64,000 nt of DNA. Source: Macrocystis pyrifera (lineage: Eukaryota; Sar; Phaeophyceae; Laminariales; Laminariaceae). Positions 43,303 to 53,859 of the stretch are shown piece after piece (within the stretch, counting starts at the first letter, position 1; each line of letters begins with the position of its first letter). Position numbers and translations under genes: made by a program. The notes beneath the pieces were generated by a model. It worked only from the letters and a program-made list of their open reading frames with translations, ran no database searches and was not told the origin of the DNA. The stretch is from contig JASSKH010000037.1 in NCBI GenBank assembly GCA_031763025.1, positions 2,046,001 to 2,110,000 on the forward strand, given 5' to 3'.

Positions 43303-46300
43303 GTGAGTCTGTTTTTTTTTTGCTTTGTGAGCGAGCCGTGAGCTGACCTGTCGTTTATGGGGGGGCTTCTGCTGCCAGAGATGACGGTGCTGATGTACGT
43401 TCGTACACTATTGTGGAATATCTGGTACCTGGTACTGCTGCTGTACTGGTTATTAATAGTATGAATGTCACATGTGAACAACGAACATACACCTCCTTGT
43501 GTGTGGCTTGCCGCTACAGCTGCCGCTGCTGCTGCTGCTGCTGCTGCTGTCGAGCTATCGTTGTTATTCCTTGCATACCAGGCATGCCTTGACCTGGTAC
43601 CTGGTGTATCACAGTGTGGGTACTCGTAGCGCGTTTGGGGATGCATCTTACCCACACGTTTACAGTTCTTCGGATGCTTGGTATGTACTGCCTGCTGTAT
43701 ACTTACTTCGTCTGAGGTTCCACGACGACGCTGAGGTTTTGCCGCCAACGCCAATGCTGGTGACACATGTCTCGTGATACATACGTTGTGCGTTGATCCC
43801 GATCTGTTTTGGCATTTTTTTGCTTGTCGTGGACAGCGCGTGCCTATTGAAGAAACTTGAGTGTATATATACCAGTAGCTGGCGATAGAGCGACATATAA
43901 GACGACACCTTCCATTTTTTCGACGCAGCGAAGATGCGAAAGGCTGGCCGTGGCGAGCTCGCGTAGATCTGCCCGAACAAGCACGATCCTTACTACTGCT
44001 AGGGGAGACCATATTAAATAGGACCTACGGTACACACAAAAACCTACATGTTTCCCTATTTTTACCAACATTATCTGGTCCTGTTTACTATAGTCCCCCG
44101 TAATAGTTGTGCCCGCACAGCCACCTACGTAAGAAAATGGAGCATTTCCAAGCACAACAACCCCACAGCACACCAGCCCAAGCAGGCCTGCCTTTGTTAA
44201 ATATAAGGGTTGGGGTTAGGTTTAGAGCTCCGGGTCGGGGCAGTAGCCGCCGTTATTGATAGTCGAAGCCGAACATAAGGCTCACCGTCGGGGGAAACAA
44301 TCCCATCAGAACGTAGTCTCGTGACTCAAACCCTACGATACCTCGAGAAAACAAGAATTATTTTTTGCGGACACGAGATATAAGTACTTACCGTGCCTGC
44401 GCGAGCAGATCTACCGCGCGGCGTGGCGGTTGGTTGGCTAGTCGAGAATATCTGCGTATTTGGATATTTTCGACCCGATACGCAGATTTTGGTATGCAGC
44501 AACGTGACTATTCGTGTTTTTCGCGCTTGCCAGCTTGCCACCATGCTTTTTTTTTTGACGATTCTCGTTTTGACGTTCGGATCTGAGAGCCAGAACGCAG
44601 TAGCAGCAGCCGTGAAGAACGTGGGTCTGTTGTATTCTGGGATTGGGCGTGCAAGAGATGGGGCGTATTTTACCCACTCTGCACAGAAATTTCAGAACCG
44701 TTTGGTTAATACACATTATTACCAAACGGCACATGGTACATACCTACAGAATGTCAGGATATATTCAGTATCTCTCAAGATGTTTTACAGGTATACTCTG
44801 GGGTAACGAGGTATGAAACCTGACTGTTTTGGTCATGCACGGGTGTCCCCAGAGTACACACCCTACTTAACATACCCTTGGAGTCTCGCACTACTGTACA
44901 GCATCCACCAGTACAGCAGTGCGTAGGGCATGGCGTACTGCTGAGATGATGTGGTGTATTCGGTTCTCTGGGCGTATCGTGCCCTGAGGTACTGATAGTG
45001 GGTACGTACTGGGTCGTGGAAGCACTGGCTGTATGTTCGGTCGTTTGGTCACCTTTGAAATCTTTCGTCGATGTCGGGCTCTGCTGGCGTGCACACTTGT
45101 AGCCCCCTTCGCATCGGAGGCAAGTATCACGTACCAGGTACAAGCGTATTTTTTCTCCGAATGCATGAACCCTTTTCGAGCTTGAGAGAGAAAAACAAGG
45201 GGGCACCGTCACCCACCGATTTATTTATCTCCCTCCTTCCCCTCCTGCATCATCCCACCTCGCTCTTTCCCTCCCACCGTCCCATTCCTCCCCTCACCCC
45301 TCCCTCCCTCCCTCCCCCGCCCTCCCTCCCTCCGTCCCTCCCACCCCCCCCATCCAACCCCTCCCATCACAACCATTCCTCCCACCCCTCCCTCCTCCTC
45401 ATCCCTCCCCCCACCCCCTACCTCTCCCCCGCCGTATAAAAAACCTCCCTCCCAACCCATCCCCACCCCTCCCTTTTTTGCCTGTGCTCCGAAGAGTGAC
45501 GCTCATGTCCCTCGCGGCGGACCACCTGGTGGCGAACATCGTGCACGAGAGCGGGCTCTACCGGAATCTCCGCCTGCAGCGACCCGGGGCGCGAGCACGG
45601 AAAGACGGCGAGCTGGGCTTCGAGGACGGACAGATGCTGACGAACGAAGACCTGTCAATGAGGTGCGGGGGTGGGGTATACTCATGTCATGCATGGCCGT
45701 TGCCTTATGTCCATAGACCCTCGCATCCCTACGATTGCCGGGACAGACGGAGCACGTCGGATTTTCACCGACCATGCTTACATTTGCCTACACCTATTAA
45801 TAGCGTGAAGCGCCGTGAGGTAGGTGGGGTTGGCCGTTCCTTCTTCGTTTTGTTCTTGTTTTGTTTTTCGGTTTGATTCGGGCTGCACCACCACAACGTG
45901 CCATGCCGTTACTTTCCGCATTGTGCTTTGGCTTTTTTTTGTTGCTTGCATTTTTATTGTTGATGGGTACCTCTGTTGGGAAGTGCACTCATGTGTTTTT
46001 CGGTGACAAATATCAGTTTGTTTTTTTCGTGCAATAGTCATCGGCCTGTGGGTGTTCGATATATATAGGTATCTATTAGTCATGGCGTACCTCATAGACG
46101 TGCTAGTGGTAGGGCCAACCCGGATGTAGTGATTTTTATCTGTAAACCCCTTTAGGCCTACGCTCTCGTTTTGAGCAACATATCATATTACTTGGAACTA
46201 CATTTAGTTTTCTGCACAGTGCACGACTGCAAGGGTTGATAGTATCATATGTATTGTGGACTGCCTAGACCCAATTTCTGTGTACAACAGTAGGTCTACT

Positions 46301-47471
46301 GTAATTTCTGTGTGTACAACAGTAGGTCTACTGTAGACTACTGATGTCGAAAACGAAACGTTTTATTGTTTGTGTACCTGGTACGTGTTTTGTCCTTGTA
46401 TCGCAGCAGCAGCTCTGGTGGGATTGATGGGTCGCGACTCTTAGTACTGTCGGTCGGCACGATCATCGCGGCTGATGTTCGATATTTCCACGCTCCCTAT
46501 TTCCGTATTTCCCTACTTCCATAAATCACTGTCTCGATGTCTGGCTGTTGCGTGCGTCGTCCTGTAGTCCATACCACCACGAACAAGTGTTCGTACATAC
46601 TTCGTATTAATAGTACGTACCTATAAATGCAAGTATGTCAATAGTTCAATATTTCCATATTTGCATGCTTTCATTGTTTCCCCCGTATTCCAATATTTCA
46701 AGTGGCTGGCTGCTGCATCGTTCTGTGGCTTACATCACAACAGCTTATTCGGTGCTACAAAGCAATATGTTCGTACAGCAGGTGGTGTGCCTTCTCTCCT
46801 TCCCTCATAGGCGACTATGCAGGCGTGGGTTGTTGTACGAACCTGTGCGAGAATCTCTCGCCCATTTTTTTCGGGCTTTTTGCTTGCTTTGTCGCTGTGA
46901 CGAGCCGACCAAGCGATGAATGGGTGTTGTGGTTGTTGCGATTAACGCTCGCCTTCTTCTCGAGGTTACGGACTCCTTGTCCCGTCACGTTCAAGCTTTC
47001 AAGTCCTCTCTGATACCCGCAAGACCTGCGCATGATGTTTTGATGTTGAAGGATTGCTGGTGAAGCACACGAAGGGCGTGGCGAAGCCTCCACCCACCAA
47101 CCGACCAACCAATCCGCTCAGTCACCAACACACACCCGGCCACCCACCCATCCACCCACCCACGCACCCACCCACTCACTCACTCACACCCACTTACTCA
47201 CTCACTCACTCACTCACTCACTCATTCACCTACCCACTCATCCACCCTACCCACCCGTCCACCTCCGGTTATCCACGCACCTACCCTATCTACCCACCCA
47301 CCCACCCACCCACCCACCCACCCCCGCCCCCATCCCGGTTTTGTTGCGATTCCCAGCCTGAGCACACGTGGCATTTACGTGTCGGACAGCGGTTCGCTCG
47401 TCAAGCGCGCGGGAGCCGCCGCTATCGCCGCCGCCGCAGCAGCCGATGCCAAAGAAGACGGCGTTGGGTGA
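43004..47471 (+). CDS. TAF10: TAF10, TFIID/SAGA histone-fold subunit, three exons
   Basis: Exons 43004-43302, 45495-45662 and 47357-47471 join in frame through GT-AG introns into 193 residues from the ATG at 43004. Exon 1 has a poly-Gln run, a basic KGSRKRERS segment and QLKDFLLAVKEYGSTVP then FHLQRGGL, the first helix of the TAF10 fold. Exon 2 holds VTLMSLAADHLVANIVHE, the family's long central helix, and ends LTNEDLSM. Exon 3 has SLSTRGIYV, the counterpart of the family's ALxEYGI, and a short Ala-rich tail. TAF10 pairs with TAF8 or TAF3 in TFIID and with SUPT7L/SPT7 in SAGA, in the nucleus. The start is uncertain: a long Ala/Pro-rich frame lies upstream at 42470-43130 in another frame and may belong to the N-terminus if there is an unseen intron or sequence error. 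I identified the family from remembered conservation. Confidence 0.88.
44001..44103. mobile_element. TAF10: TA-flanked MITE copy 9, TAF10 intron 1
   Basis: Left end AGGGGAGACCATATTAAATA, right end CCCCCGTAA followed by TA. It carries more substitutions than most copies. Confidence 0.78.
45230..45480 (+). repeat. TAF10: C/T-rich tract before TAF10 exon 2
   Basis: About 250 bases of CCCTCCCTCC-type pyrimidine sequence end about 15 bases before the acceptor of exon 2. It is far longer than a normal polypyrimidine tract. The Pro-rich frame through it is not coding. Confidence 0.8.
45495..45662 (+). CDS. TAF10: TAF10 exon 2
   Basis: 56 codons from CTCCGAAG|A to ATGAG|GTGCGG, phase 2 on both sides, encoding VTLMSLAADHLVANIVHE and the loop to LTNEDLSM. 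A 5'-truncated SINE-like element begins only about 10 bases beyond the donor. Confidence 0.9.
45672..45775 (-). mobile_element. Truncated SINE-like element beside TAF10 exon 2 donor
   Basis: GGTATACTCATGTCATGCATGG onward matches the family's 3' end in minus orientation, with only about 100 bases kept. The usual long G run is reduced to GGGGGTGGGG, which overlaps the splice donor context. Confidence 0.75.
46271..46337. repeat. Two-copy 34 bp tandem repeat
   Basis: AATTTCTGTGTACAACAGTAGG is repeated with one GT expansion. Each copy contains the palindrome CAGTAGGTCTACTG. Confidence 0.8.
47093..47334 (+). repeat. TAF10: CCCA/CTCA tetranucleotide array before TAF10 exon 3
   Basis: ACCCACCCACCC and ACTCACTCACTC units fill 240 bases, ending about 20 bases upstream of the exon 3 acceptor. 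The array serves as, or extends, the polypyrimidine tract. Its His/Pro/Thr-rich frame is not coding. Confidence 0.85.
47357..47471 (+). CDS. TAF10: TAF10 exon 3 with stop
   Basis: From GATTCCCAG|C to TGA. It encodes LSTRGIYVSDSGSLV and an Ala-rich tail (AAAIAAAAAADAKEDGVG). The start matches the family's last conserved block in position and phase. The C-terminal tail is longer than usual. Confidence 0.82.
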
Positions 47472-47989
47472 ACTGCTTCCACCCTCACAACAGCACTCTT
47501 GTCACCGTCAAGCAGGGCAAGCTGCCACTGCCTGGTGATTTTGCCTTGTCGAATTGAGGGGGGGGGGGGGGGGGGGGGGGGGGCGTGAGGGGACTCTGCC
47601 GTGCAGGCCGAGCTGGGGGGCGATCGGGACACTCCGTCATGCAGGCTAAGCTTGAGGGGGGGGGGGGGAGGGAGGCTCTTGTCATTACAGACCGAACTGA
47701 GGGAGGGGGAACTCTGTTGTGTAGGCGATCTTCGGGGGAGGGGAGAGGGGGATTCTGTCATGCGGGGAGAGCTGAGGTGGCGGGGGGGACGGGGGAGTGC
47801 GAAAGAGGAAGAAGCGCAGCGGCACCGGTGGAGTTGATGGAGAGTGGGGACGAGGGGGGGGGGGGGGGGGGGGGGGGCGGCGGGCAGTGACACCGGCGGA
47901 GTTGCTAAAAGGTGAAGGAGAGGAAAGAGGGAGCAGGGGAGAGCAGGGGCGCTCTCGGCTCGGACATGTTTAGCCTGGGCCCTTTCTTC

Positions 47990-48150
47990 TGTTCGAAAGG
48001 CGCCCCCGTACCTGTATTATGTTTGAAAGGCACCCCCCGTACCTTTTTTCTCTTCGAAAGGCACCCCCCATACCTTTTTTATGTTCGATCGGCACGCCAC
48101 ATACCTTTATTTTTTTCGAAAGGTGCCCCCCATACCTTTCTCACACACGC
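47990..48150. repeat. Tandem repeat, about 35 bp unit
   Basis: Five units of TTCGAAAGGCACCCCCC followed by ATACC and a T-rich filler. Units differ mainly in the filler. Confidence 0.82.
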
Positions 48151-49117
48151 CTACGCACCGGGCATTTTCGTGTGATTGTTTTTTTGGTGTATTGATGGTG
48201 TACCTTGTTTTATGTGTGGAGGTGGCCCAGACCGAGCTGGTTTTGCTTTTTACGCTCTCGGGAGGGGGGGGGGTGGGGGGGGGGGGGAGGGTGAGAGGGT
48301 GGGGAGATGTGCGGGGAGCTAAAAGGAGGCTACGCTTTTGGTTCGATGTCCGTGCGATGGAACGGGAATCGCCGGCACTATTTTTGTTGATTGCTTAGAG
48401 CGAATGGACGTGTGGCAACAAAAGCAGTGAAGCTGCCAATAGAATGAGGCGCGCGGACGAGACAACAGTTGCCACCGTTTGGGTGTGTGGGTGTTTTCTT
48501 TTTTGTCTCGTGTGTGTGATATGACCGTCCGATTTTCTCAGCTTTTTTCGCTCCTTTTGTCGTGTTTTAAGGTATTTCATTTTTTGTAAGTTGTGACCGT
48601 GCCGACGGTGCGGTGCCAAACATGATTCATTATATGTAGGAAAAAGGAGCGGAGAGCTTTAGTGGAACTGGTGCTTATGGTCGGACTAGTCGTCTTCGAG
48701 AGTGCCGGACGTCCCTCAAACGCTCGCGGCTCATGCCCCCTTCCCCCCCTCCTCCTTTACATTGAGCTTGGTCATACGATAGCACCAGTCGTTGGAGGAC
48801 TCGACCTCCAATACCTGTTTCGTACTATCTTTTTTTTTTACCCGGACATGTATACATACAAATACATGCGAGGATGGCTTTGTTTCTCCAAAAAAGGGCT
48901 TGTCTGTGATCTCGTGATTTATTTCGTGATTTTCCGTTCTCTGTGTGTGTGTGTGTATTTTTTTTACGAACTTGACGGTCTCTTCTCAGGCTGGAGCTGT
49001 CTGCGTGTCCGTTTTGTCTGCTGGTGTCTGCTTTCGCTCGGTTTTTTTTTTTCTTCGCGGTCGACGAAAAGTCAGGCTCGGGAGGGGTACGAAGCACGTG
49101 GATTGCCCGCGCGCGTA

Positions 49118-49270
49118 CGTACGTATGGGCGTGCCATTGTTCATCCGCTAAGATTTGGACGAAGAGGAAGAGAGGAGCGCTTAACGTATGATATGGGCGT
49201 GCCTATTTCCGCGTGTTCTGATTTCGAGGAAGAGGAAGAGGAACGCTCAACGTGCGATATGGGCGTGCCA
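49118..49270. repeat. Tandem duplication around TATGGGCGTGCC
   Basis: TATGGGCGTGCC recurs at 49125, 49191 and 49257, followed by GAAGAGGAAGAG in the first two spacers. Period about 66 bases. Confidence 0.75.
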
Positions 49271-49844
49271 GCTTCGTCTTGAAAATGAAAGAGGAGGAGG
49301 AGGAGGTGGAAGGGTGGACCCTGCCACATGGCGGTGGTATATATAGAGTGAAGGGGGGGTTGGCAGGGGTGGGGAGAGGGCGGTACGCTTGATGAGAACA
49401 TGAATGACCCCGAAGCCGATCGAGCGTGTGAAATACTCTTGACACTTCCGTTTCCGTCCGGGTATTCTATGACAGCCCTGCATCTAAATACACCCTGTCG
49501 GTTCCGGTGTGTTTTTATTTGTAATGTTGTAATGATATTGAAGCATTACTATTCTCTCGCGGCGGGGGAAACGAGTGATGTGTCGGCGGCCCCCACCGGC
49601 GGTGCGTTTGTTCCTTGCACACAGTTTTTTTTGTAGTAGCAGTTTTTTCTTGGATCGTCATGCACTTTTGGCCGGACCTGTTGCTGTGAATCCTGCAAAA
49701 ACAGTCGACTCCGAAGTCCGAGCGGGTTCTCTTCATAAACAGGGGTGTAGACGTTGGTTGTCAGGGGATTTTACTAGTTATGAAGCATGCACAGCAGTTG
49801 AACGATCCACACCCTCGGGCAGATTATGTACAGATCATTTCCAC

Positions 49845-50045
49845 TTGATGATCTAGATCTTTCAGGGCAGATCATCTGAATGATCTTTATAATCTGTATG
49901 ATCTAGCTCATGTTGCCGGGTGGGAGCCGTATACTCTGCATGATCCATAGGCCACGCTTTCTGGGTCGGATCCGTGCTAGACAGATCCTGCACAACGTCT
50001 CATTACGGCAAGTTAAGAGCTATAGATGATCTATCTGTAGATCGT
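49845..50045. repeat. GATC-rich dispersed repeat copy
   Basis: It contains TTTCAGGGCAGATC, GATCTAGCTCATGTTGCCGG, GTGGGAGCC, CAGATCCTGCACAAC and GATGATCTATCTGTAG in the same order as the copies at 40420/41225 and 57495. It is the most complete copy. Confidence 0.65.
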
Positions 50046-50727
50046 GTGCGCTCGACGTGTTAACAACCCAAAAGTGCTTTCTCTTGATAGTGTTGAGCGT
50101 GCAGCTTACTATTCGTTCATGCGAAGGCGCGTGTCATGCAAGGCCTTTGCATTTGAGCCCGGCATTAAAAGCATTACCCCTATACCCAGACCAGTAGCCC
50201 GAGCTACTACTGTACTTATTGGTGTGGCTGATGGCTGCTTGCTGTACGTACAGCAGTAGTCGCCATTTCTTTTCCCCCTATCATTTTCCCCTCTAAAGTA
50301 CCAAAGATTGCGTAATTTATTTGTATCTCGTCATTTTTATTCCTCGTCTCCTCGTCACATTTAAGCCGCACCCTGTCAAGATGAGTTTTTTTTTTTGTCA
50401 CGCGACCAGCGATACTTAGAAGGACACAGAGTAGTTTCGTCAAGTGGGAGTAATGATGGCCATCTCACTAGCTGACGTGGATTTTTAGCTTTGCCCCTGT
50501 GTTTGTTTGCGTACTGCTTTATACCTGGTAACCATTATCCGCTTCGAGAATACTTTGTTTTCATCTTGTGAGCGCCAAGCGCGCACGCGAGTCATTTCTC
50601 TATTTTATTTTCTAGCTTAGTTCGTTGGAGGCTTACTACACAAGCCTTGTTCACTGCTGTATGTTTTTTCAAATTTCCAAATTTTCCACCTTTCTAAAAT
50701 TTCTTTTTCAAGATTTTTGTTTCCTTT

Positions 50728-50853
50728 TGAGGGTCATTCTTGTCGGAGAGATTTTTTCCATAATTTCCATGCCTCCGTATCTTAAAACATATTTCCAAAA
50801 CTTTCTAAACTTGAGAAATTCTGGAAAAAAGGCTCTCCGATAAGAATGGGCCT
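50728..50853. mobile_element. Second MITE family, internally deleted copy
   Basis: Both inverted ends are present (GTCATTCTTGTCGGAGAGAT and GCTCTCCGATAAGAATGG), but the centre is shortened to about 60 bases. Confidence 0.8.
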
Positions 50854-50904
50854 TACCAGCAGCCACTCTTCTTGGTCGTAAATTTGAAAAATACTAAAAC
50901 AGAC

Positions 50905-51168
50905 AGTGAGGACTTTTCTTCTTATCGGGGAGCTTTTCTTCCATAATTTCCATGTTTTTTTCTCGCATTTTTTTTATCTTCCAAATTTTCCCCTGATTTT
51001 TTTTTCCAAATATGTGAATCCTAACTTTCCTGATATTTTGATTTTGAAGAATTTCACAAATCGTGACAGAACGCCTTCGTATCTTGATCCAAATTTCAAA
51101 TTTCCAAAAAATCTCAACTTTAATAATTCTGGAAGAAAAAAAGCTCTCGGATAAGAAATGCCCTGAAA
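50905..51168. mobile_element. Second MITE family, copy D
   Basis: Left end TTCTTCTTATCGGGGAGCTT, right end AGCTCTCGGATAAGAAATG, with the core GTGACAGAACGCCTTCG. It is only about 50 bases from the previous copy. Confidence 0.8.
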
Positions 51169-51342
51169 CGGGGTTGCGCATTTCGGCTCAATATTTTATC
51201 ACCGATTGAGCTCAAGTGAGCAACCACTAGTAAACCGCTTATTAATAGAATTGCTGCTTTTGCTACAGTGGTGCATATGTTTTGGGATGATTAGAAACGT
51301 TGATCGGGTCGTGCGAACTAACTTCTTCCGTTTTATGTTTCT

Positions 51343-51632
51343 CGTGAGATATTATTATTATTATGCTTGCTTGCCTTTCGACAATGTATAGCGTAGATGC
51401 CGTTCCGACATAAACCGAATACCCTTCCGTAAATCAGCAGTATCCCATATACGCTTCTCTGCCAGCCGTTTCCCAATTTCCATTCCCCACATTATTTCAT
51501 TTTAGCTGAGATATTATTATTATTATGCTTTTGCCTTCTGGCCAAATAGCGTAGATGCCGTTCCTATATAAACCAAATATCCTTCCGTAAATCAGCAGTA
51601 TCCCTCATACTCTTCTCTGCCAGTGAGGGGCT
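51343..51632. repeat. Tandem duplication, about 166 bp apart
   Basis: GAGATATTATTATTATTATGC followed by AGCGTAGATGCCGTTCC and CCTTCCGTAAATCAGCAGTA occurs twice (51348 and 51511). Confidence 0.85.
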
Positions 51633-51698
51633 CAGTAAACAACTCAAGGGTGGTTGAACAAACCGTGGTCATAGGTGTCGACCCTTCTGCCCCCCCCC

Positions 51699-51843
51699 CC
51701 TCCCGCCTGGTCGGTGAAAACCCGACATGCTTCGTCCCGGCATTGTAGGGATGCGAGGGTCTATGGTCATACGACTACGGCCATGCATGAGATCGAGTAC
51801 ATCTCTCCTATCGAGTACCCCCCCCCCCCCCCCCCCCCCCCCC
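51699..51843 (+). mobile_element. SINE-like 3' end with 23-base C tail
   Basis: CCTGGTCGGTGAAAACCCGA to CATGCATGAGATCGAGTAC, then a tail region ending in a 23-base C run at 51820-51842. It is 5'-truncated to about 120 bases, and the C run at 51690 upstream suggests insertion next to an older tail. Confidence 0.78.
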
Positions 51844-51934
51844 GGCACTACAACAGTAATACTTGCCTTCATTCGTTTTGCACTGCACTTCAATTTTCAT
51901 CGAGTTTTGCCTATTCCCGATCTCTCTCGCTAGT

Positions 51935-51999
51935 AGTGCACGTAGTTTCGCCGGCGGAAGAAGACGTAGCGCACGTAGTTTCGCCGGCGGAAGAAGACT
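51935..51999. repeat. 33 bp tandem duplication
   Basis: GCACGTAGTTTCGCCGGCGG followed by AAGAAGAC occurs twice in direct succession with no mismatch in that block. Confidence 0.88.
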
Positions 52000-52588
52000 C
52001 AAGGAACAGGTAGCAGGTGCAAAAAAAAGAAGGAAATGTTTGCAGACTGGACAACAAAAAGGTGCGTGATGACGGTTGCGTGCACACGCCACGAGTACAT
52101 TTAATACGTACGTAGCTTCCGCGAGTACAGGCCATCGAATAAACATCAAGCAGCGCGTCGTTTTTCTGCCTTTTGATTTGATATTCTTCTCTTGTGACAC
52201 TTTCTTCGTGGCGTTTGGATATAGATGTATTAATTAATAGTATCACAATAATAATATTAATATTAGTCTACGAGTAGATCTCTGTGAAACAAACGACTAC
52301 CAGTTCACAGTCAAAATTGAATCGTACATACATACTACCGTTATGATGCTGTTGCTCTCACGTTAAGCGTCCGAGTACGCGTGCGGGGAGGAGAGAAGAG
52401 AGTATAATAATAGTAGTAGTAGTACTCCTGTAAGGGGAGGTAGCTATGGCGCTCTCGTCCACAGCTTTTTAGAGTTTGCAGTGAGATGACATCCATCCAA
52501 ACATGATACTTCATTCTAAAAATATATCTTTGTTCCATTCCATTTATTTTCTTCGCCCTTGTTTTCTCTCTCAGGATCCTTCCCAATG

Positions 52589-52836
52589 ATAATCGTAACT
52601 CAGATCCGGGGTCACAAAGAAGGCTCTTACATCCCCTCCTCACTACGGTTCTTGCCTTGGCAGCCATTTTTATCGCGAGAAAATGCTTTATTTTTCAGGG
52701 AACCATAGAAAATAGGACCAGATATATTGTTATTAATAGTGAAAATAGCCAAGTATATATGTTATTGTGTGTGCCGTAGGTCCTATTTAATATGGTCCCC
52801 CGTAATTAGTCCTTTCTTCCCTCGTCGAGTCGCATC
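52589..52836. repeat. Paralogous repeat, copy with MITE insertion
   Basis: CGTAACTCAGATCCGGGGTC at the left and TCCTTTCTTCCCTCGTCGAG at the right match the locus at 24884. The intervening CACTACGGTTCTTGCCTTGG is the counterpart of CTACGGTCCGCGCCTTGC there. Confidence 0.7.
52691..52805. mobile_element. TA-flanked MITE copy 10, datable by an unoccupied paralogous site
   Basis: Left end TTTTTCAGGGAACC, right end GGTCCCCCGTAA. The paralogous site near 25243 reads CTTTAGCCC without it, matching CTTTA|element|TTAGTCC here. Confidence 0.82.
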
Positions 52837-52936
52837 GGATTGTACACATCTTGTTCAAAGCCCTCGCAGTTATTTCTTCCTCGTGCTGTTCTTCTTTTGT
52901 TGATAATAATAGTAGTCTAGACTTGCACTGCTGCTA

Positions 52937-53042
52937 TTACGGGGGGTACATAGTTAACAGGACCTATGATGTACATAAAAACCTATATATTTGCCTATTT
53001 TTACTAACAAAATTTGGTCCCGTTAACTATGGACCCCCGTAA
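52937..53042. mobile_element. TA-flanked MITE copy 11
   Basis: TTACGGGGGGTACATAG at the left and TGGACCCCCGTAA at the right, both flanked by TA. About 130 bases from the previous copy. Confidence 0.85.
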
Positions 53043-53762
53043 TAGTATACCACCCATGTATATATGCTTCATTCATCTGATTCGTCCTCTGTATCGCAGT
53101 TAGTGACCACAGAGCACCGCTATTAATACTGCTGCTGTATTGTTATACATATTATGTTATGATGATGCTGGCACACATCTCTTAAGATAAAGAATCAGCA
53201 AGGACACGGGGTGTGCTGTGTGTCGTCAGTGGATGGAAATACCGTAATGGTTTTAAGTGAGAAGAACACACACTACTGCAGAACACACGAACACACGCGT
53301 TTCGGTACTAGTATTCATGCAACGGTCCAACGGTCTAGTGGCCAACGAACGCCAAACGTTGAACGCCCAACGTCCCCAGTCCAAAGGTTTATCCTTCGTA
53401 TCGTATCCTACAGCAGTATGATATTATACAATGATCACATAGATACATCTATACTAATACATACTACCAGAGATATTCTTTTTTGTGAAACCGTTGGATC
53501 TATAATAATAGCACCAAAGATCCAAAGATACGCCGCAAAAGATTGTAGGATACAGGACAGTCTAGAGCACATCAACTTTGCAACGTATCCAGTATCCAAT
53601 ATCCATCCGACCTCGGTGCGCACCTTGAGCATCCGTTCCCGTTGCTCTGCTGTGTGTAGAGAGTTAAGTAGGCAACAACAGCGCAATCAGCCTACTCCAT
53701 ATATACGAGCTCAGCGCTGGGCTTGTGTACATATTGCTGCTAAGAAACGAGGGGGATATAGT

Positions 53763-53859
53763 ATGTGGAAACCGTACCGGGGCGACAGCAGAGGCCGTCA
53801 TCGTGATCGTCATCATGCGGTCTTGTTGGCCTTTGGCTTGGGATCAGCGCTCGCCACAG
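53763..53859 (+). CDS. Lectin exon 1, signal peptide
   Basis: ATG to CCACAG|GTGCGT, phase 1. It codes for a basic N-region (RGDSRGRHRDRHH) and a hydrophobic core ending ALATG. The junction with exon 2 restores ATGATATST in frame, which supports this as the true start. Confidence 0.7.

Larger units (their letters stand above)
47472..53762. other. Gene-free stretch between TAF10 and the lectin gene
   Basis: No reading frame here is convincing. It holds G runs (47560-47583, 47857-47878, 48262-48287), a 35 bp tandem repeat, tandem duplications, copies of two MITE families and a GATC-rich repeat. TAF10's 3' UTR and the lectin promoter must lie at its ends; a TATA-like CCATATATA near 53698 is a possible lectin promoter element. 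Confidence 0.5.

Noticed and set aside
48662-49282. 206-codon frame with hydrophobic segments
   Set aside because: It is Phe/Cys/Leu-rich from T-rich DNA and runs through a tandem duplication. No membrane protein family is recognised.
53211-53762. Upstream extension of the lectin frame
   Set aside because: The frame is open for 184 more codons but has AT-rich, non-protein-like composition. The signal peptide begins at 53763.
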